From assembly GCA_029213065.1 (NCBI GenBank), contig JARGPH010000013.1, positions 1 to 64,000 of the forward strand: a stretch of DNA of 64,000 nt. Reading direction: 5' to 3'. Of this stretch, positions 45,850 through 54,564 are shown piece by piece. The stretch comes from Verrucomicrobiales bacterium. Its GTDB lineage: Bacteria > Verrucomicrobiota > Verrucomicrobiia > Verrucomicrobiales > DEV007. The position numbers and the translations under genes are program-made. Under the pieces are notes generated by a model. That model searched no databases, had not been told where the DNA came from, and saw nothing but the letters and a program-made list of their open reading frames with translations. The number at the start of each line of letters is the position of its first letter. Position 1 is the stretch's first letter.

Positions 45850-47730
45850 TTATTTTGAGATCATCAAACTGATGCCCGAAATGCTACCATTGAATTCACC
45901 GGATGGTGCACTTTCGTCGACAGGGTTTTTGTCATCGTGGCCGACACAAAAATTCTCCTGTGGATGTTTATGCAATAGTCCGGGGGATTCCGCACTGCTC
46001 ACCCGTCTGTTATTGACTGATAACGCAGCGCTACCCGTTTTTAACAGAGATGCTGAGATTTGTGAAGCACCAATTTCGATTTTTGTTCTTATTCGAGTCA
46101 ATTGGCCTCCTCTATTCTTCACCGCAAAGACGACCTCATCGCCGGTCGCGTAGAGTGAATAGCCGACAGCGCTGCCGCCGTGTGCGAGGATAACTCCCTC
46201 CGGCGGGGCGTCCCCGGGTGTGATAGCGCATTGAATTGTGAATGCTTTGCCGGCGATATCCGGAACTGAAGTCGGTTCGATGGCGGAGCCATTTTTCAAC
46301 CGTTTCCAGTTCACGGGTTTCGATGGTCCCTTTTTCTTTTTTGCTCTCGGCAAGGAGGGATAGAGGGGGACGGGGTTCTCAACTAAGCCTGCTGGCCGTT
46401 TCGCCGTTTTCATTTCCAGTGCCATTGCCTCAGCGAGTCTCTGTAGTTGTGCAACGACATCAGGGTGTTCGGCTGCGAGATCGGTGACTTCTCCAATCTC
46501 CTCGTCGAGGTTGTAGAGGCGGCCGCCGCGCTGCAGGTCTTCGGGTTTTTCCTGCAGGCCCATTCCAATGCTCTGTTTGGTCAGTGCCAGTTTCCACGGA
46601 CCGGACCTTACCGCTTTGAGAGTGTAGCCGCCGAAATAATACCACGCTTCACGCTCTGTCTTATCGGCTTCTCCGAGGAGGACAGCTGAGAGATCGTAGC
46701 CATCGATTGTGATATCTTCGCGAAGCGATCCGCCTGCCAAAGAGACAAAGGTGGGTAGCAAATCGGGAGTGCCGGAGATCGCGTCTGACTCCGATCCTGC
46801 AGCGACTTTTCCCGGCCATCGCACGATGGTGGGCTCGCGAACTCCTCCTTCGAGGGTGCTGCCCTTTGCTCCCCGGAGCGGAGTCGAGACGCCGCCGTCA
46901 GTTCCTTTCGATGCCCACGGGCCATTGTCGGAGGTGAAAACGACGACGGTGTTTTCCGCGATATCATTGTCGTCGAGAGATTTTAGAACTTCCCCGACGC
47001 TCCAGTCCACTTCGGACACCCAGTCTCCGAATTGCCCGTTCGAGGATTTGCCTGCAAAATCGGGGTGGGGGAAAATCGGAGTGTGCACCGCCGAGTGCGG
47101 CATGTAGAGGAAGAAAGGCTTGTCGGATTTTGCACTGGTTCCGATGAACTTTACTGCCTCTTCGGTGTATTGCCGCGTGATGAGCCTTTGCTCTTCCTCT
47201 TCAATCAGCATAGCGACTTCTTCGTCACGGAGAACGGGAACGACGCGTTTATTTGTTTCCGTGGAAACAAGCGGCATGTCGTTGGAGTAGGGGATTCCGA
47301 AGTAGCTCTCGAACCCGTGTCGTGTTGGCAGGAACTCTTTTTGATCTCCGAGGTGCCACTTCCCGACACAGGCTGTGGCGTAGCCGAGTTCTTTCAAATA
47401 GTCGGCGATGGTGTGCTCGTTAGGATTGAGTCCGTTCTTTGCAACGGGTGGGTAGACTCCGGGGACCGAGACGCGCGGGGCGTAGCTTCCGGTGAGTAGT
47501 TGAGCGCGTGAGGCGGAGCAAACCGGCGCGGCATAGAAACTGGTGAGCTTCATTCCCCCCGCGGCGAGCCGGTTCAGGCTGGGTGTTTTGTTCACGGTTG
47601 AACCGAAGGGCTCGATATCGCCGTAACCCATGTCATCGATGAAAATGATCACGAAGTTGGGCTTCTCTTCGGCCAAGACCGGAGAGAGGAGGGTAATGAA
47701 GGCGAGCAAGCTGGCTGTGAATTTGGTCAT
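45850..47730 (-). CDS. Secreted arylsulfatase with LamG-like C-terminal domain
   Basis: A 626-residue protein with a signal peptide (FITLLSPVLA|EE) and a sulfatase domain: metal site FIDDMGYGD, active-site motif C71-SASRAQLLTG (C-x-A/S-x-R, Cys71 to be matured to formylglycine), VGKWHLGD and FTSDNGPW. Residues from about 470 form a beta-rich LamG/concanavalin-like tail (KAFTIQCAITPGDAPPEGVI; FNGSISGISLM), unusual for a plain sulfatase and probably a glycan-binding or placement domain. The UGA-containing small gene starts 55 bp downstream on the same strand. Confidence 0.93.
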   Translation of the reverse strand: MTKFTASLLAFITLLSPVLAEEKPNFVIIFIDDMGYGDIEPFGSTVNKTPSLNRLAAGGMKLTSFYAAPVCSASRAQLLTGSYAPRVSVPGVYPPVAKNGLNPNEHTIADYLKELGYATACVGKWHLGDQKEFLPTRHGFESYFGIPYSNDMPLVSTETNKRVVPVLRDEEVAMLIEEEEQRLITRQYTEEAVKFIGTSAKSDKPFFLYMPHSAVHTPIFPHPDFAGKSSNGQFGDWVSEVDWSVGEVLKSLDDNDIAENTVVVFTSDNGPWASKGTDGGVSTPLRGAKGSTLEGGVREPTIVRWPGKVAAGSESDAISGTPDLLPTFVSLAGGSLREDITIDGYDLSAVLLGEADKTEREAWYYFGGYTLKAVRSGPWKLALTKQSIGMGLQEKPEDLQRGGRLYNLDEEIGEVTDLAAEHPDVVAQLQRLAEAMALEMKTAKRPAGLVENPVPLYPSLPRAKKKKGPSKPVNWKRLKNGSAIEPTSVPDIAGKAFTIQCAITPGDAPPEGVILAHGGSAVGYSLYATGDEVVFAVKNRGGQLTRIRTKIEIGASQISASLLKTGSAALSVNNRRVSSAESPGLLHKHPQENFCVGHDDKNPVDESAPSGEFNGSISGISLMISK

Positions 47731-47974
47731 GATTGGGAAAATGGGCTTCGAAGAAGTTCGAACTGTAAGGGGGCCGGAAGAGCAATACCTTTACCGCTAC
47801 TTCGGGCATCGGGGTCGATTGATCAAAATGAAATTTAGCCGGAGAAACGGAAGGGGCGAGTCAGGCGCCAGTGAGGGAGTTTTCCTGAAAACCGGACTGG
47901 AGCCTTGAGGTTCCGCTACAAACGATCTCGCCGATTGTAGCGGAGGGTTTCAGAGAGCGGGCCTAAAATTCGGC

Positions 47975-48127
47975 ATGACCTGGTTCACTGTTCTTGCTGT
48001 TCTGCTTTCGATCGGATTTGTTATCTTTGGTCGGTATTCCGGCATCGAGTTGACGGGACCAGACCACACTGACGACGATTATTTCGATCTGTCTGACCTA
48101 TCTGACATCTCCGATTTCTTTGATTAG
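47975..48127 (+). CDS. Small single-pass membrane protein with acidic tail
   Basis: A 50-residue frame begins MTWFTVLAVLLSIGFVIFG, one clear transmembrane helix, and ends with a strongly acidic run (DDDYFDLSDLSDISDFFD). It lies in the 490-bp gap between the sulfatase and the next gene. Composition is too structured for a random frame, but there is no strong ribosome-binding site and no family is known to me. The rest of the gap (47731-47974, 48128-48219) shows nothing convincing. Confidence 0.5.
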   Translation: MTWFTVLAVLLSIGFVIFGRYSGIELTGPDHTDDDYFDLSDLSDISDFFD

Positions 48128-48219
48128 CGGGGGGATTGGGTCGCGTTTCGGAATCGGCACGAAGTCACTCCTGAAAATCAGGGGCATCATGCGTACGGAT
48201 CTTGCTATTCAAGTTAGCA

Positions 48220-49626
48220 ATGACCACTACTGAAACTCCCACGACGGTTGAAAAAGCCCTTCAGGTAAATCTCGACGCGCGCCGATACGGAACTTTTGCG
48301 GAGATCGGGGCGGGGCAGGAGGTCGTGCGGTGGTTCTTCCTCGCCGGGGGCGCTGCCGGGACCATTTCCAAAAGTATTTCGGCGTACGACATGAAAGTCA
48401 GCGACGCGATCTACGGGCAGTGCAGCCGATACGTATGCCGGGAGCGGCTCGAAAGCATGCTCGAGTATGAGCAGGATCTGAACATGGAGCGCCTTCACGC
48501 GAGCAGGGGCGACACGACCGCGTTTTTCAGTTTTGCGGACACCGTTTCGGCCCGCAATTACCATGGCACCAACGAATGTCACGGGTGGTTGGGGATCCGG
48601 TTTCAGGCCCATCCGAGAGATGAAAGCAGTCAGATTGTGATCCACGTGAGGATGCTCGACAAGACCAACGCCCGCCAACAGGACGCTCTCGGGATCGTCG
48701 GCGTGAATCTCATCTACGGGGCCTGCATGCTGCATCACAGTCCTGAACTGCTCATCGAATCGCTCCTCGATAATCTGACCACTTCGAGAATCGAGATCGA
48801 CATGATTGAGTTCAGCGGGATCGAGTTTCGCCACGTCGACAACCGGTTCATGAGTTTAAAACTCGTACAGTTGGGGCTTACCAATGCGGCGATGTTCGGA
48901 GCCGAGGGCAAGGTCCTGCAGCCGTCCGAAGCGCTTCGCAAAAAGGCAATTCTCGTGGAGCGGGGAAGCTTCCGCCCCGTCTGCAACGCCAATATCGATA
49001 TCATGCGCAGCGCCGCCGAGCGATTTCAGGATGAGCCCGATGTCGATCCCGCGTCGACACTGCAGATCATGGAGATCACGATGAAAAATCTCATGACCGA
49101 CGGAAAAATTGACTACCGTGACTTCCTTGCGAGGGCAGACATGCTCGTCGCGAGCGGGATGACCGTCCTGATTTCCAATTACTTCGAATACTATCGCCTC
49201 GCTGCCTATCTGCGACGCTACACCCCTTCAAAAGTGGGCATCACCATGGGGATCGGGAGCTTGAAAGAACTGTTCGATGAGAAATACTACACCGAGTTGG
49301 ATGGTGGTATTCTCGAGTCATTCGGGCGACTCTTTAAGCACAATATCAAGCTCTACATATACCCTCTCAAAGATCCCAAGACGGGCGAACTGACTACGCT
49401 CGAGAATCTCAAAATCGCGGATGGTCTCCAGCATCTCTATCACTACCTGATCGACCGTGGGTGTATCGAGCAGCTGCACAATTACGACGAGTCCTGCCAG
49501 AATGTCTTCTCGCGCGACGTTCTCGCGAAGATCGCCGAGAACGACCCCGCCTGGGAAACAATGGTGCCGGAAGCAGTCGCGCGGGTGATTCGAACCCGCG
49601 GCTATTTTGGCTGCCAGGCCGGCTGA
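48220..49626 (+). CDS. Conserved hypothetical protein (AEIGAGQEVVRWFF family)
   Basis: A 468-residue soluble protein starting with a typical conserved opening, ALQVNLDARRYGTFAEIGAG, then QEVVRWFFLAGGAAGTISKS and SAYDMKVSDAIYG. Later segments include GIEFRHVDNRFMSLKLVQLG and LISNYFEYYRLAAYLRRYT. I recognise the pattern as a widely conserved bacterial family but know of no proven activity; no signal peptide or transmembrane segment is seen. The frame extends six codons to a TTG at 48202. It converges with the epimerase gene, whose stop is immediately adjacent. Confidence 0.85.
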   Translation: MTTTETPTTVEKALQVNLDARRYGTFAEIGAGQEVVRWFFLAGGAAGTISKSISAYDMKVSDAIYGQCSRYVCRERLESMLEYEQDLNMERLHASRGDTTAFFSFADTVSARNYHGTNECHGWLGIRFQAHPRDESSQIVIHVRMLDKTNARQQDALGIVGVNLIYGACMLHHSPELLIESLLDNLTTSRIEIDMIEFSGIEFRHVDNRFMSLKLVQLGLTNAAMFGAEGKVLQPSEALRKKAILVERGSFRPVCNANIDIMRSAAERFQDEPDVDPASTLQIMEITMKNLMTDGKIDYRDFLARADMLVASGMTVLISNYFEYYRLAAYLRRYTPSKVGITMGIGSLKELFDEKYYTELDGGILESFGRLFKHNIKLYIYPLKDPKTGELTTLENLKIADGLQHLYHYLIDRGCIEQLHNYDESCQNVFSRDVLAKIAENDPAWETMVPEAVARVIRTRGYFGCQAG

Positions 49627-50442
49627 TTACGTGATTGCTTTCAAGCTCTGTGAGGCCTGCCACGATTCGCCGGGTGCGAGTGTTTCGTAGTTCTCCATTT
49701 TCGCACCCTCGATGCAGACGAATGATTTCCAACCGTCCGCGGGGAGGTCGCCGATTCCGTGGTCGGGACCGGGGTTCCAGACGATGATGTCGGGAAAATT
49801 TTCTGCGCTCGCTTCGATGACGTGTTCCCGATCCGTGAGCGCCGCAGTGGTTGCTCCCGCTCCGAAGTAGGCCCGATCAATCTCGGTGGAGAATGTGACC
49901 GCCGGCTTCCCGTCGGTCTCCATCGATTTGGTGACCTCGTTTTGGAAAGGGAGCCCCTCGAGGCCATCAACCGCAGCGGTGGTGGCATCGGCTGTTTTCA
50001 GATAAGTGTGGAGCGCGGCATGAAACTGAAATTCGGTCCCGCCCGTGTTGGTGACCTCCAGCCTGATATGCAATTCGGTCGCCGAAAGAACAACTTCGAG
50101 TTCGAGTTGAAATTCATGCGGCCATTCCGCGAGGGTTTCCGGAGTCGACTCGAGACGGAGTCTGTTCGTCTCGCCGATTCGGCTCCACCTCGATTTTCTC
50201 GCAAAGCCGTGACGTCCAAAAGGACCGTGATCGCTGAACTGGGGAAAGATCACGGGAACGCCCCCGCGAATCGCTTTTCCCTCTCCGAACTCGGCCAGCT
50301 CGCTCAGGAAGAGCCGCTCGATCCCGTCGGCTGTTTTCCAGGAAATGAGGTGTCCGCCATGCAGCGAAATCGTGGCCTCAGCACCGCTCGAGTGGTGAAT
50401 GAGAAAGGTTTCCGTGTCGCTGTCTGGGGATGGATTCGCCAT
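49627..50442 (-). CDS. D-hexose-6-phosphate mutarotase (YeaD-type aldose epimerase)
   Basis: A 271-residue aldose 1-epimerase-like protein with the YeaD pattern: ISLHGGHLISWKTADGIERLFLS, IRGGVPVIFPQFSDHGPFGRHGFAR (conserved His), FHAALHTYLKT (catalytic His), VWNPGPDHG and EGAKMENYETLAPGESW (catalytic Glu nearby). It interconverts alpha and beta hexose-6-phosphates. The frame extends to 50526 into the upstream truA gene; the start at 50442 leaves a 49-bp gap and fits the family length. It probably forms an operon with truA. Confidence 0.9.
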   Translation of the reverse strand: MANPSPDSDTETFLIHHSSGAEATISLHGGHLISWKTADGIERLFLSELAEFGEGKAIRGGVPVIFPQFSDHGPFGRHGFARKSRWSRIGETNRLRLESTPETLAEWPHEFQLELEVVLSATELHIRLEVTNTGGTEFQFHAALHTYLKTADATTAAVDGLEGLPFQNEVTKSMETDGKPAVTFSTEIDRAYFGAGATTAALTDREHVIEASAENFPDIIVWNPGPDHGIGDLPADGWKSFVCIEGAKMENYETLAPGESWQASQSLKAIT

Positions 50443-50491
50443 GGTCAACGCATACAGGCATCGGGGGCGTTTTTCAAAAAAATCATCCCCG

Positions 50492-51316
50492 CTATTTGAG
50501 AAAATCAGGGGTCTCCCCGTCGTCATACCACACCCGGTCGAGCCAGAGCCCGCTCGCGGGTGCTGTCGGGCCGACCCTGGATTTATCCTGTGTTTTCAGG
50601 ATCGTGGCGATTTCCTCCGGGGGGCGCATTTCCTCGCCGATCTGTTTGAGGGTGCCGGCGATGCTGCGGATCATGTGTTTGAGAAATCCCGACCCCACAA
50701 AGCGAACGCAAATGAGCGACTGGCCCGGCAGATTCGACAAACCGGGCAGGGGAATCGGCGCTTCGGTAGCGCTCGCCTCGAAAATCTCCCGGACCGTCGA
50801 TTTGACCTTGGCGCCCGCTCCGCAGAATGGAAGGAAATCATGTTTTCCCACGAGGTGCTGCACTGCCTCGTCCATGAGGCGGACATCGAGGCTTCTCCGG
50901 TTCCACATCGTGGTGTCGCGGAGATGCGGGAGATTCGCAGGGCCCTGCTGAAAGTAGTAGCTGTATTGCTTCTTCACCGCTCGCTGCGCTTTGAACGAAT
51001 CGGCGACCCGCCCGGCGCGGAGAACGCGGATGCTCCCGGGGAGGCGCGCGTTGAGAGCGTCCACAAAGTGCTCATCCGATTCCCGTGGCGATGAGAGCTC
51101 GAAATGCGCGACCTGACCGTTTGAGTGAACCCCCGCGTCGGTTCTGCCGCTCGCCACCACCGTGACGACTTCGCCGCAGACGCCGGCGATGGCGTCGACC
51201 ACCTTCTCTTCGATGCTGGGTTTCGGATTGGCGTGTTTACCGACGCCGTTCTGTTTCTGCCAGCCGCAGTAATCCGTTCCCTCGAACGCGAATTGGATGG
51301 CATATTTAGAAGGCAT
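50492..51316 (-). CDS. truA: tRNA pseudouridine synthase TruA
   Basis: A 274-residue protein with TruA hallmarks: IQFAFEGTDYCGWQKQNG at the N terminus, the catalytic Asp in VASGRTDAGVHSNGQVAHF, and SFLPF-type region HDFLPFCGAGAKVKSTVRE, then FVGSGFLKHMIRSIAGTL. It converts U38-40 of tRNA anticodon stems to pseudouridine. The open frame begins 62 codons earlier, but only the ATG at 51316 gives a normal TruA N terminus. Confidence 0.95.
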   Translation of the reverse strand: MPSKYAIQFAFEGTDYCGWQKQNGVGKHANPKPSIEEKVVDAIAGVCGEVVTVVASGRTDAGVHSNGQVAHFELSSPRESDEHFVDALNARLPGSIRVLRAGRVADSFKAQRAVKKQYSYYFQQGPANLPHLRDTTMWNRRSLDVRLMDEAVQHLVGKHDFLPFCGAGAKVKSTVREIFEASATEAPIPLPGLSNLPGQSLICVRFVGSGFLKHMIRSIAGTLKQIGEEMRPPEEIATILKTQDKSRVGPTAPASGLWLDRVWYDDGETPDFLK

Positions 51317-51431
51317 GGAAACGGGATGAGAAGATCGGAGCCAATCTAGGCGCGGAATCGATGCTGGAAAGTTGAAAAGGAAATCGCGAATTCCCTTTGA
51401 TACTGAATCGTCCTTCGTCAAAGGTCTCCCT

Positions 51432-51884
51432 ATGAGTGATGAGAGCCGTGACCCGAGAGAGGTTGATAATGATTGGGTCCCCAAAGAAAGGGAGATCTCC
51501 AATTGCCCCTGTAAAAGTTGGCTTCCCTACGGCCAGTGCTGCATGCCGTATCATCACGGGAAAAAGAAGCCTGAAACCGCGGAGCAGCTGATGCGCTCCC
51601 GCTACAGCGCTTACTTTTTCCGCCTCATTGATTACCTCATCGAGACAACCCACCCCGATACAAGAACGCCCAAACTTGAGCGCGAGCTCGAAGACACCGT
51701 TTACGAAGCGAACTGGAGCAATCTCACAATTGTCAGCACCGCGAAAGGCGGCCCCGATGACAAGATGGGAAAAGTCGAGTTCATCGCCGAGTACTACTAC
51801 GAAAACGAGCGATACGAGCTTCATGAGCTCTCGCGGTTCCGGCGTTTCAAAGGCAACTGGAAATACCTCGACGGGAAGTCCTGA
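51432..51884 (+). CDS. YchJ/UPF0225 family SEC-C motif protein
   Basis: A 150-residue protein with the zinc-binding SEC-C-like motif NCPCKSWLPYGQCCMPYH, followed by the YchJ-type body: LMRSRYSAYFFRLIDYLIETT, VEFIAEYYYENERYELHELSRF and a terminal KGNWKYLDG. The function is unknown; the fold resembles NTF2-like domains. The frame opens at 51372, but the ATG at 51432 follows the usual family start. It is divergent from truA. A hairpin (GAAGCC...GGCTTC with an inner CAGCA/TGCTG stem) follows the stop at about 51900-51955. Confidence 0.88.
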   Translation: MSDESRDPREVDNDWVPKEREISNCPCKSWLPYGQCCMPYHHGKKKPETAEQLMRSRYSAYFFRLIDYLIETTHPDTRTPKLERELEDTVYEANWSNLTIVSTAKGGPDDKMGKVEFIAEYYYENERYELHELSRFRRFKGNWKYLDGKS

Positions 51885-52308
51885 GCTGAGCTGAAAATAA
51901 AGAAGCCCCGCCGTCGGCAGCAGGAGAATGCTGTTGTTCCAATGACGAGGCTTCAGCACATGGAATGTACCCCGTAGGGCCATTCTCTGCGGTTTGGCAT
52001 TCGCTTGATCGTCGAAAAGAGGGCGATTGTCAATGGGTGGGGGGATGAGCGTTCGCGCTTTCGGTGCGGTTTTTTGTGCGAGTGCCTGCTGCCGCCTCGG
52101 GAGGAATTGTCTGGATTCAGGGTCTCCGGGGAGGTGATATCAGCTTGAGCGGGAATCTTGAATTCGTTATCGGGAGCAAGGAGGGATAGACACCGGTATA
52201 GCGGGAAAAACCTTGTGAAATCAGGCTCGGCAGGACATTCTGTCTGATGACTGCCTCCAGTGATATCGTTTCGTGAGGTGATACTAATAAATACTGTTCG
52301 GCAAAGAA
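51885..52308. other. 424-bp intergenic region without convincing gene
   Basis: The region begins with a nested hairpin at about 51900-51955. The remaining sequence has one open minus-strand frame with poor composition and no recognisable family or ribosome-binding site. I see no RNA gene. Confidence 0.5.
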
Positions 52309-52986
52309 ATGGCATCGTTCTCCATAGTCGCTGACACCCATCGACAGCATCGAGCGCTCACCATTCCGGAGTGCGACATACTGATTCATTGCGGCGATTT
52401 CTGCAGCTTCGAGCGAGAGGACGCAGCTACACTCGAAGATGCAGATATTTGGTTCGCGGAAGTCCCTGCAAAGCATGTGGTTTGCGTGGGCGGCAATCAT
52501 GATTTCATGCTTCAGAGCCGAGAATTCCGTTTTGCCCATGCGACTTTCCTTGAGGATAGCGGGATCGAGATTGAAGGACTTTCTATTTACGGGTCGCCTT
52601 GGTGCCCGGACCTTTCTGGATTTGCATACTATGCCGACGAAGATCAACTGATTGAGAGGTGGCGACAGATTCCAACCGGAGTCGATATCTTAATCACGCA
52701 CACGCCTCCGTATGGATTCTTGGACGTTCCCTCGTCTGGGGATGTGCACTTGGGGTGCCCCCACCTTCAAGATGAGTTGCAGCGCATCCAGCCGCAGCTT
52801 CACGTATTTGGACACGTCCATGCCAGCCACGGGACCCACGTCGATGGAGGAACACAGTTTGTGAATGCCGCCGTTGTAGGAGGGCGCAATTTTGAGGTGC
52901 GTCATAACCCAACCGCGGTCACACTAAACCCAGCTGCCGAACAAGGCGGTGGTGGACAAGCGACTAAACGCTCCCAGTCGACATGA
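52309..52986 (+). CDS. Calcineurin-like metallophosphoesterase (YfcE/MPPED-like)
   Basis: A 225-residue cytoplasmic phosphoesterase: VADTHRQHRAL (Asp-x-His), LIHCGDFCSF (Gly-Asp), VGGNHDFML (Gly-Asn-His-Asp), ILITHTPPYGFLD and VFGHVHASHGTH (Gly-His-x-His). The HTPPYGFLD pattern and length resemble the MPPED/239AB-type phosphodiesterases. The C terminus after residue 205 (NPAAEQGGGGQATKR) is unusual and is encoded by what looks like the 5' arm of an attC-like site. It begins an island of small plus-strand genes. Confidence 0.88.
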   Translation: MASFSIVADTHRQHRALTIPECDILIHCGDFCSFEREDAATLEDADIWFAEVPAKHVVCVGGNHDFMLQSREFRFAHATFLEDSGIEIEGLSIYGSPWCPDLSGFAYYADEDQLIERWRQIPTGVDILITHTPPYGFLDVPSSGDVHLGCPHLQDELQRIQPQLHVFGHVHASHGTHVDGGTQFVNAAVVGGRNFEVRHNPTAVTLNPAAEQGGGGQATKRSQST

Positions 52987-53066
52987 CCCTCTTTACTACA
53001 ACACTTAACCCTGTTTCGGAGGTGCGCTCCCAGTAGCCGCTGCCACACCTCGAACGTTGTGCCAAA
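52935..53066. other. attC-like imperfect inverted repeat
   Basis: The 5' arm (GCCGAACAAGGCGGTGGTGG, then ACAAGCGACT) and the 3' arm (AGTAGCCGCTGCCACACCTC, then GAACGTTGTGCC) pair imperfectly over about 25 bp, with AAC/GTT cores at the outer ends, like integron cassette recombination sites. The 5' arm overlaps the end of the phosphoesterase gene and the next frame starts 4 bp after the 3' arm. The 3' arm also contains CCACACCTCGA, a word shared with the palindrome at 60028-60143, so a REP element is an alternative. Confidence 0.3.
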
Positions 53067-53069
53067 AAA

Positions 53070-53273
53070 ATGAAGATTACCAGATCTCGCCTGATTGAGA
53101 TCATCGTAGTTCTCTTGGTTATCTCTTATCCGATCGCTTCGGAGATCATCTATTACCGCGACATTTCTCCAAGCGGAGGCGGAGAATTTCATGAGTTCAC
53201 GGGAATGCTTCATGAGTCGGCGTCAGTACGAGTATTCGAAGCCGATGATATGGGGTCAGTCAAAAAAAATTGA
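53070..53273 (+). CDS. Short membrane-anchored hypothetical protein
   Basis: A 67-residue frame starting immediately after the attC-like 3' arm. The N terminus is a membrane anchor or signal (RLIEIIVVLLVISYPIASEIIYY); the rest is polar. No family is recognised. Its position and size fit a cassette gene, but it could be spurious. Confidence 0.4.
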   Translation: MKITRSRLIEIIVVLLVISYPIASEIIYYRDISPSGGGEFHEFTGMLHESASVRVFEADDMGSVKKN

Positions 53274-53404
53274 ATAACGCAATGTTAGCCAAAGGGCGAG
53301 GTGAACAATAGAAGATATGCCAGCAAACTCGGAGGTTTCGGAGGTCTGGTGGTGATGAATTGAGCAATCGAATTAGAAGGCGTATGAAAATAATAATTTT
53401 TTGA

Positions 53405-53482
53405 CTGACCCCCGATAAATTACCCCCGATAAATTACCCCCGATAATGCTGACCCCCGATAATGCTGACCCCCGATAATGCG
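53405..53482. repeat. Short tandem repeat, five ACCCCCGAT units
   Basis: ACCCCCGATAA recurs at 53408, 53422, 53436, 53452 and 53468, with periods 14, 14, 16, 16. The first units are spaced by ATT and the later ones by TGCTG. The array lies in the 400-bp gap 53274-53673, which otherwise shows no gene. Confidence 0.85.
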
Positions 53483-53673
53483 GATCACGGTCGTCCGTCA
53501 CAATCATCGACACCCGGGTTTCGGGTCACGGCGCCAATAAGCAGCAAACAGAGCTGCGCTGGACATCCCGAAAAACGTGGTGTGTCGATTGACTCTCCTC
53601 ACTGGAGTCCTTACTCTCTACCTGCAGTCTCGCTCTTTTTTTCGGGTGCCAGGCTTTGAATGTTCGAGAAGAA

Positions 53674-54105
53674 ATGAAACTAAACCCATTCACCAGATTC
53701 TGGACGAGCTTTCGCCGGGAACCGTACTCGTATCTCATCTGCTATACGATTATGGCTCTGTTACTTGTTATTCTCAGTAAGTCAGGGTCGAACTCACAGG
53801 TGTCCTTGAATGTTCTGGCCGTATTCGGAGCGGTATTTTCGTCGATTTATGTGTCATTTGCGATCCAGCGACACGATCTCGACGGAGCGTCACTTTCACT
53901 CAGAGGCCGTCTCTCTTACCTGGTATCGGCTATTGGTTATTTTGCACTGTTTTGCAGGTTCGGTTTCCCGGAAGTTTTTCTCGGCTCCAGCTGGATCTAT
54001 GTTGGCGTTTCGCTTTTTTTCCTCTTGATCGCGAGTCCGTTCATCAACACGAAATCCCGCAGTGAACAAGTCGAGGATGGCAAGGCTTCGCCTGCAATCT
54101 CCTGA
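53674..54105 (+). CDS. Hypothetical four-helix membrane protein
   Basis: A 143-residue protein with four predicted membrane segments (YLICYTIMALLLVIL; LAVFGAVFSSIYVSFAI; YLVSAIGYFALFCRFGF; WIYVGVSLFFLLIASPF) and a polar C terminus that ends SRSEQVEDGKASPAIS. No family is recognised. A TTG/ATG six codons upstream (53656) is possible; GAGAAGAA before 53674 supports the chosen start. Confidence 0.6.
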   Translation: MKLNPFTRFWTSFRREPYSYLICYTIMALLLVILSKSGSNSQVSLNVLAVFGAVFSSIYVSFAIQRHDLDGASLSLRGRLSYLVSAIGYFALFCRFGFPEVFLGSSWIYVGVSLFFLLIASPFINTKSRSEQVEDGKASPAIS

Positions 54106-54174
54106 ACCTTCTACTCAAAAAGCCCTTGATTCTTGTGTAGATCTCCGCCTGCCTGAATTCTTCCGCAAAATATT

Positions 54175-54480
54175 ATGACTACAAAGCGACTGGGTAGGAC
54201 ATTTGTAACCATCGCGATACTGACAGTGATCTGGTATCTCATTTGCCCATCTTTGGGTGGGGGATTCGGGGGGGAACCAAAACAATGGGAGAGGACGAGC
54301 AAGGGATTTCAGCTGAACCAAAAGAAGCCGGGGCACTACTACTACCGGAATCCACATTATTTTTGGCCTGGCGTTTCAGTGATTTGGCCTCTGACCTTGG
54401 GCCTTTCGATGCTGGTTGCGTCAAAACAAACCCGGAGCGAACAACCCGTGGATTCCAGGTCCGATAGCGTTGCAAATTGA
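54175..54480 (+). CDS. Hypothetical membrane protein
   Basis: A 101-residue protein with two membrane segments (TFVTIAILTVIWYLICPSL and FWPGVSVIWPLTLGLSMLV) and a Tyr/Trp-rich loop between them. The C terminus TRSEQPVDSRSDSVAN echoes the RSEQ end of the preceding gene, encoded by related GCGAACAA/GTGAACAA sequences. No family is recognised. Confidence 0.55.
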   Translation: MTTKRLGRTFVTIAILTVIWYLICPSLGGGFGGEPKQWERTSKGFQLNQKKPGHYYYRNPHYFWPGVSVIWPLTLGLSMLVASKQTRSEQPVDSRSDSVAN

Positions 54481-54564
54481 TGCATTTTCTTAACTTAAAT
54501 ACCCTTTCCGCAATCGACTGCCGCCCTGATCAGGTTGGCATCTCTTGAACCTGTCGACGAAACC

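Noticed and set aside
51953-52315. A 120-codon minus-strand frame in the YchJ-downstream gap
   Set aside because: Composition is not protein-like, no ribosome-binding site, no family, and it overlaps hairpin DNA.
53405-53482. Tandem repeat considered as a CRISPR array
   Set aside because: Units of 14-16 bp without 30-40-bp unique spacers and no cas genes nearby.
54040-54170. Second and third attC-like sites at the ends of the two membrane-protein genes (also 54430-54560)
   Set aside because: The 5' words GTGAACAAG and GCGAACAAC are present, but I could not find complementary 3' arms, so they are not listed as features.
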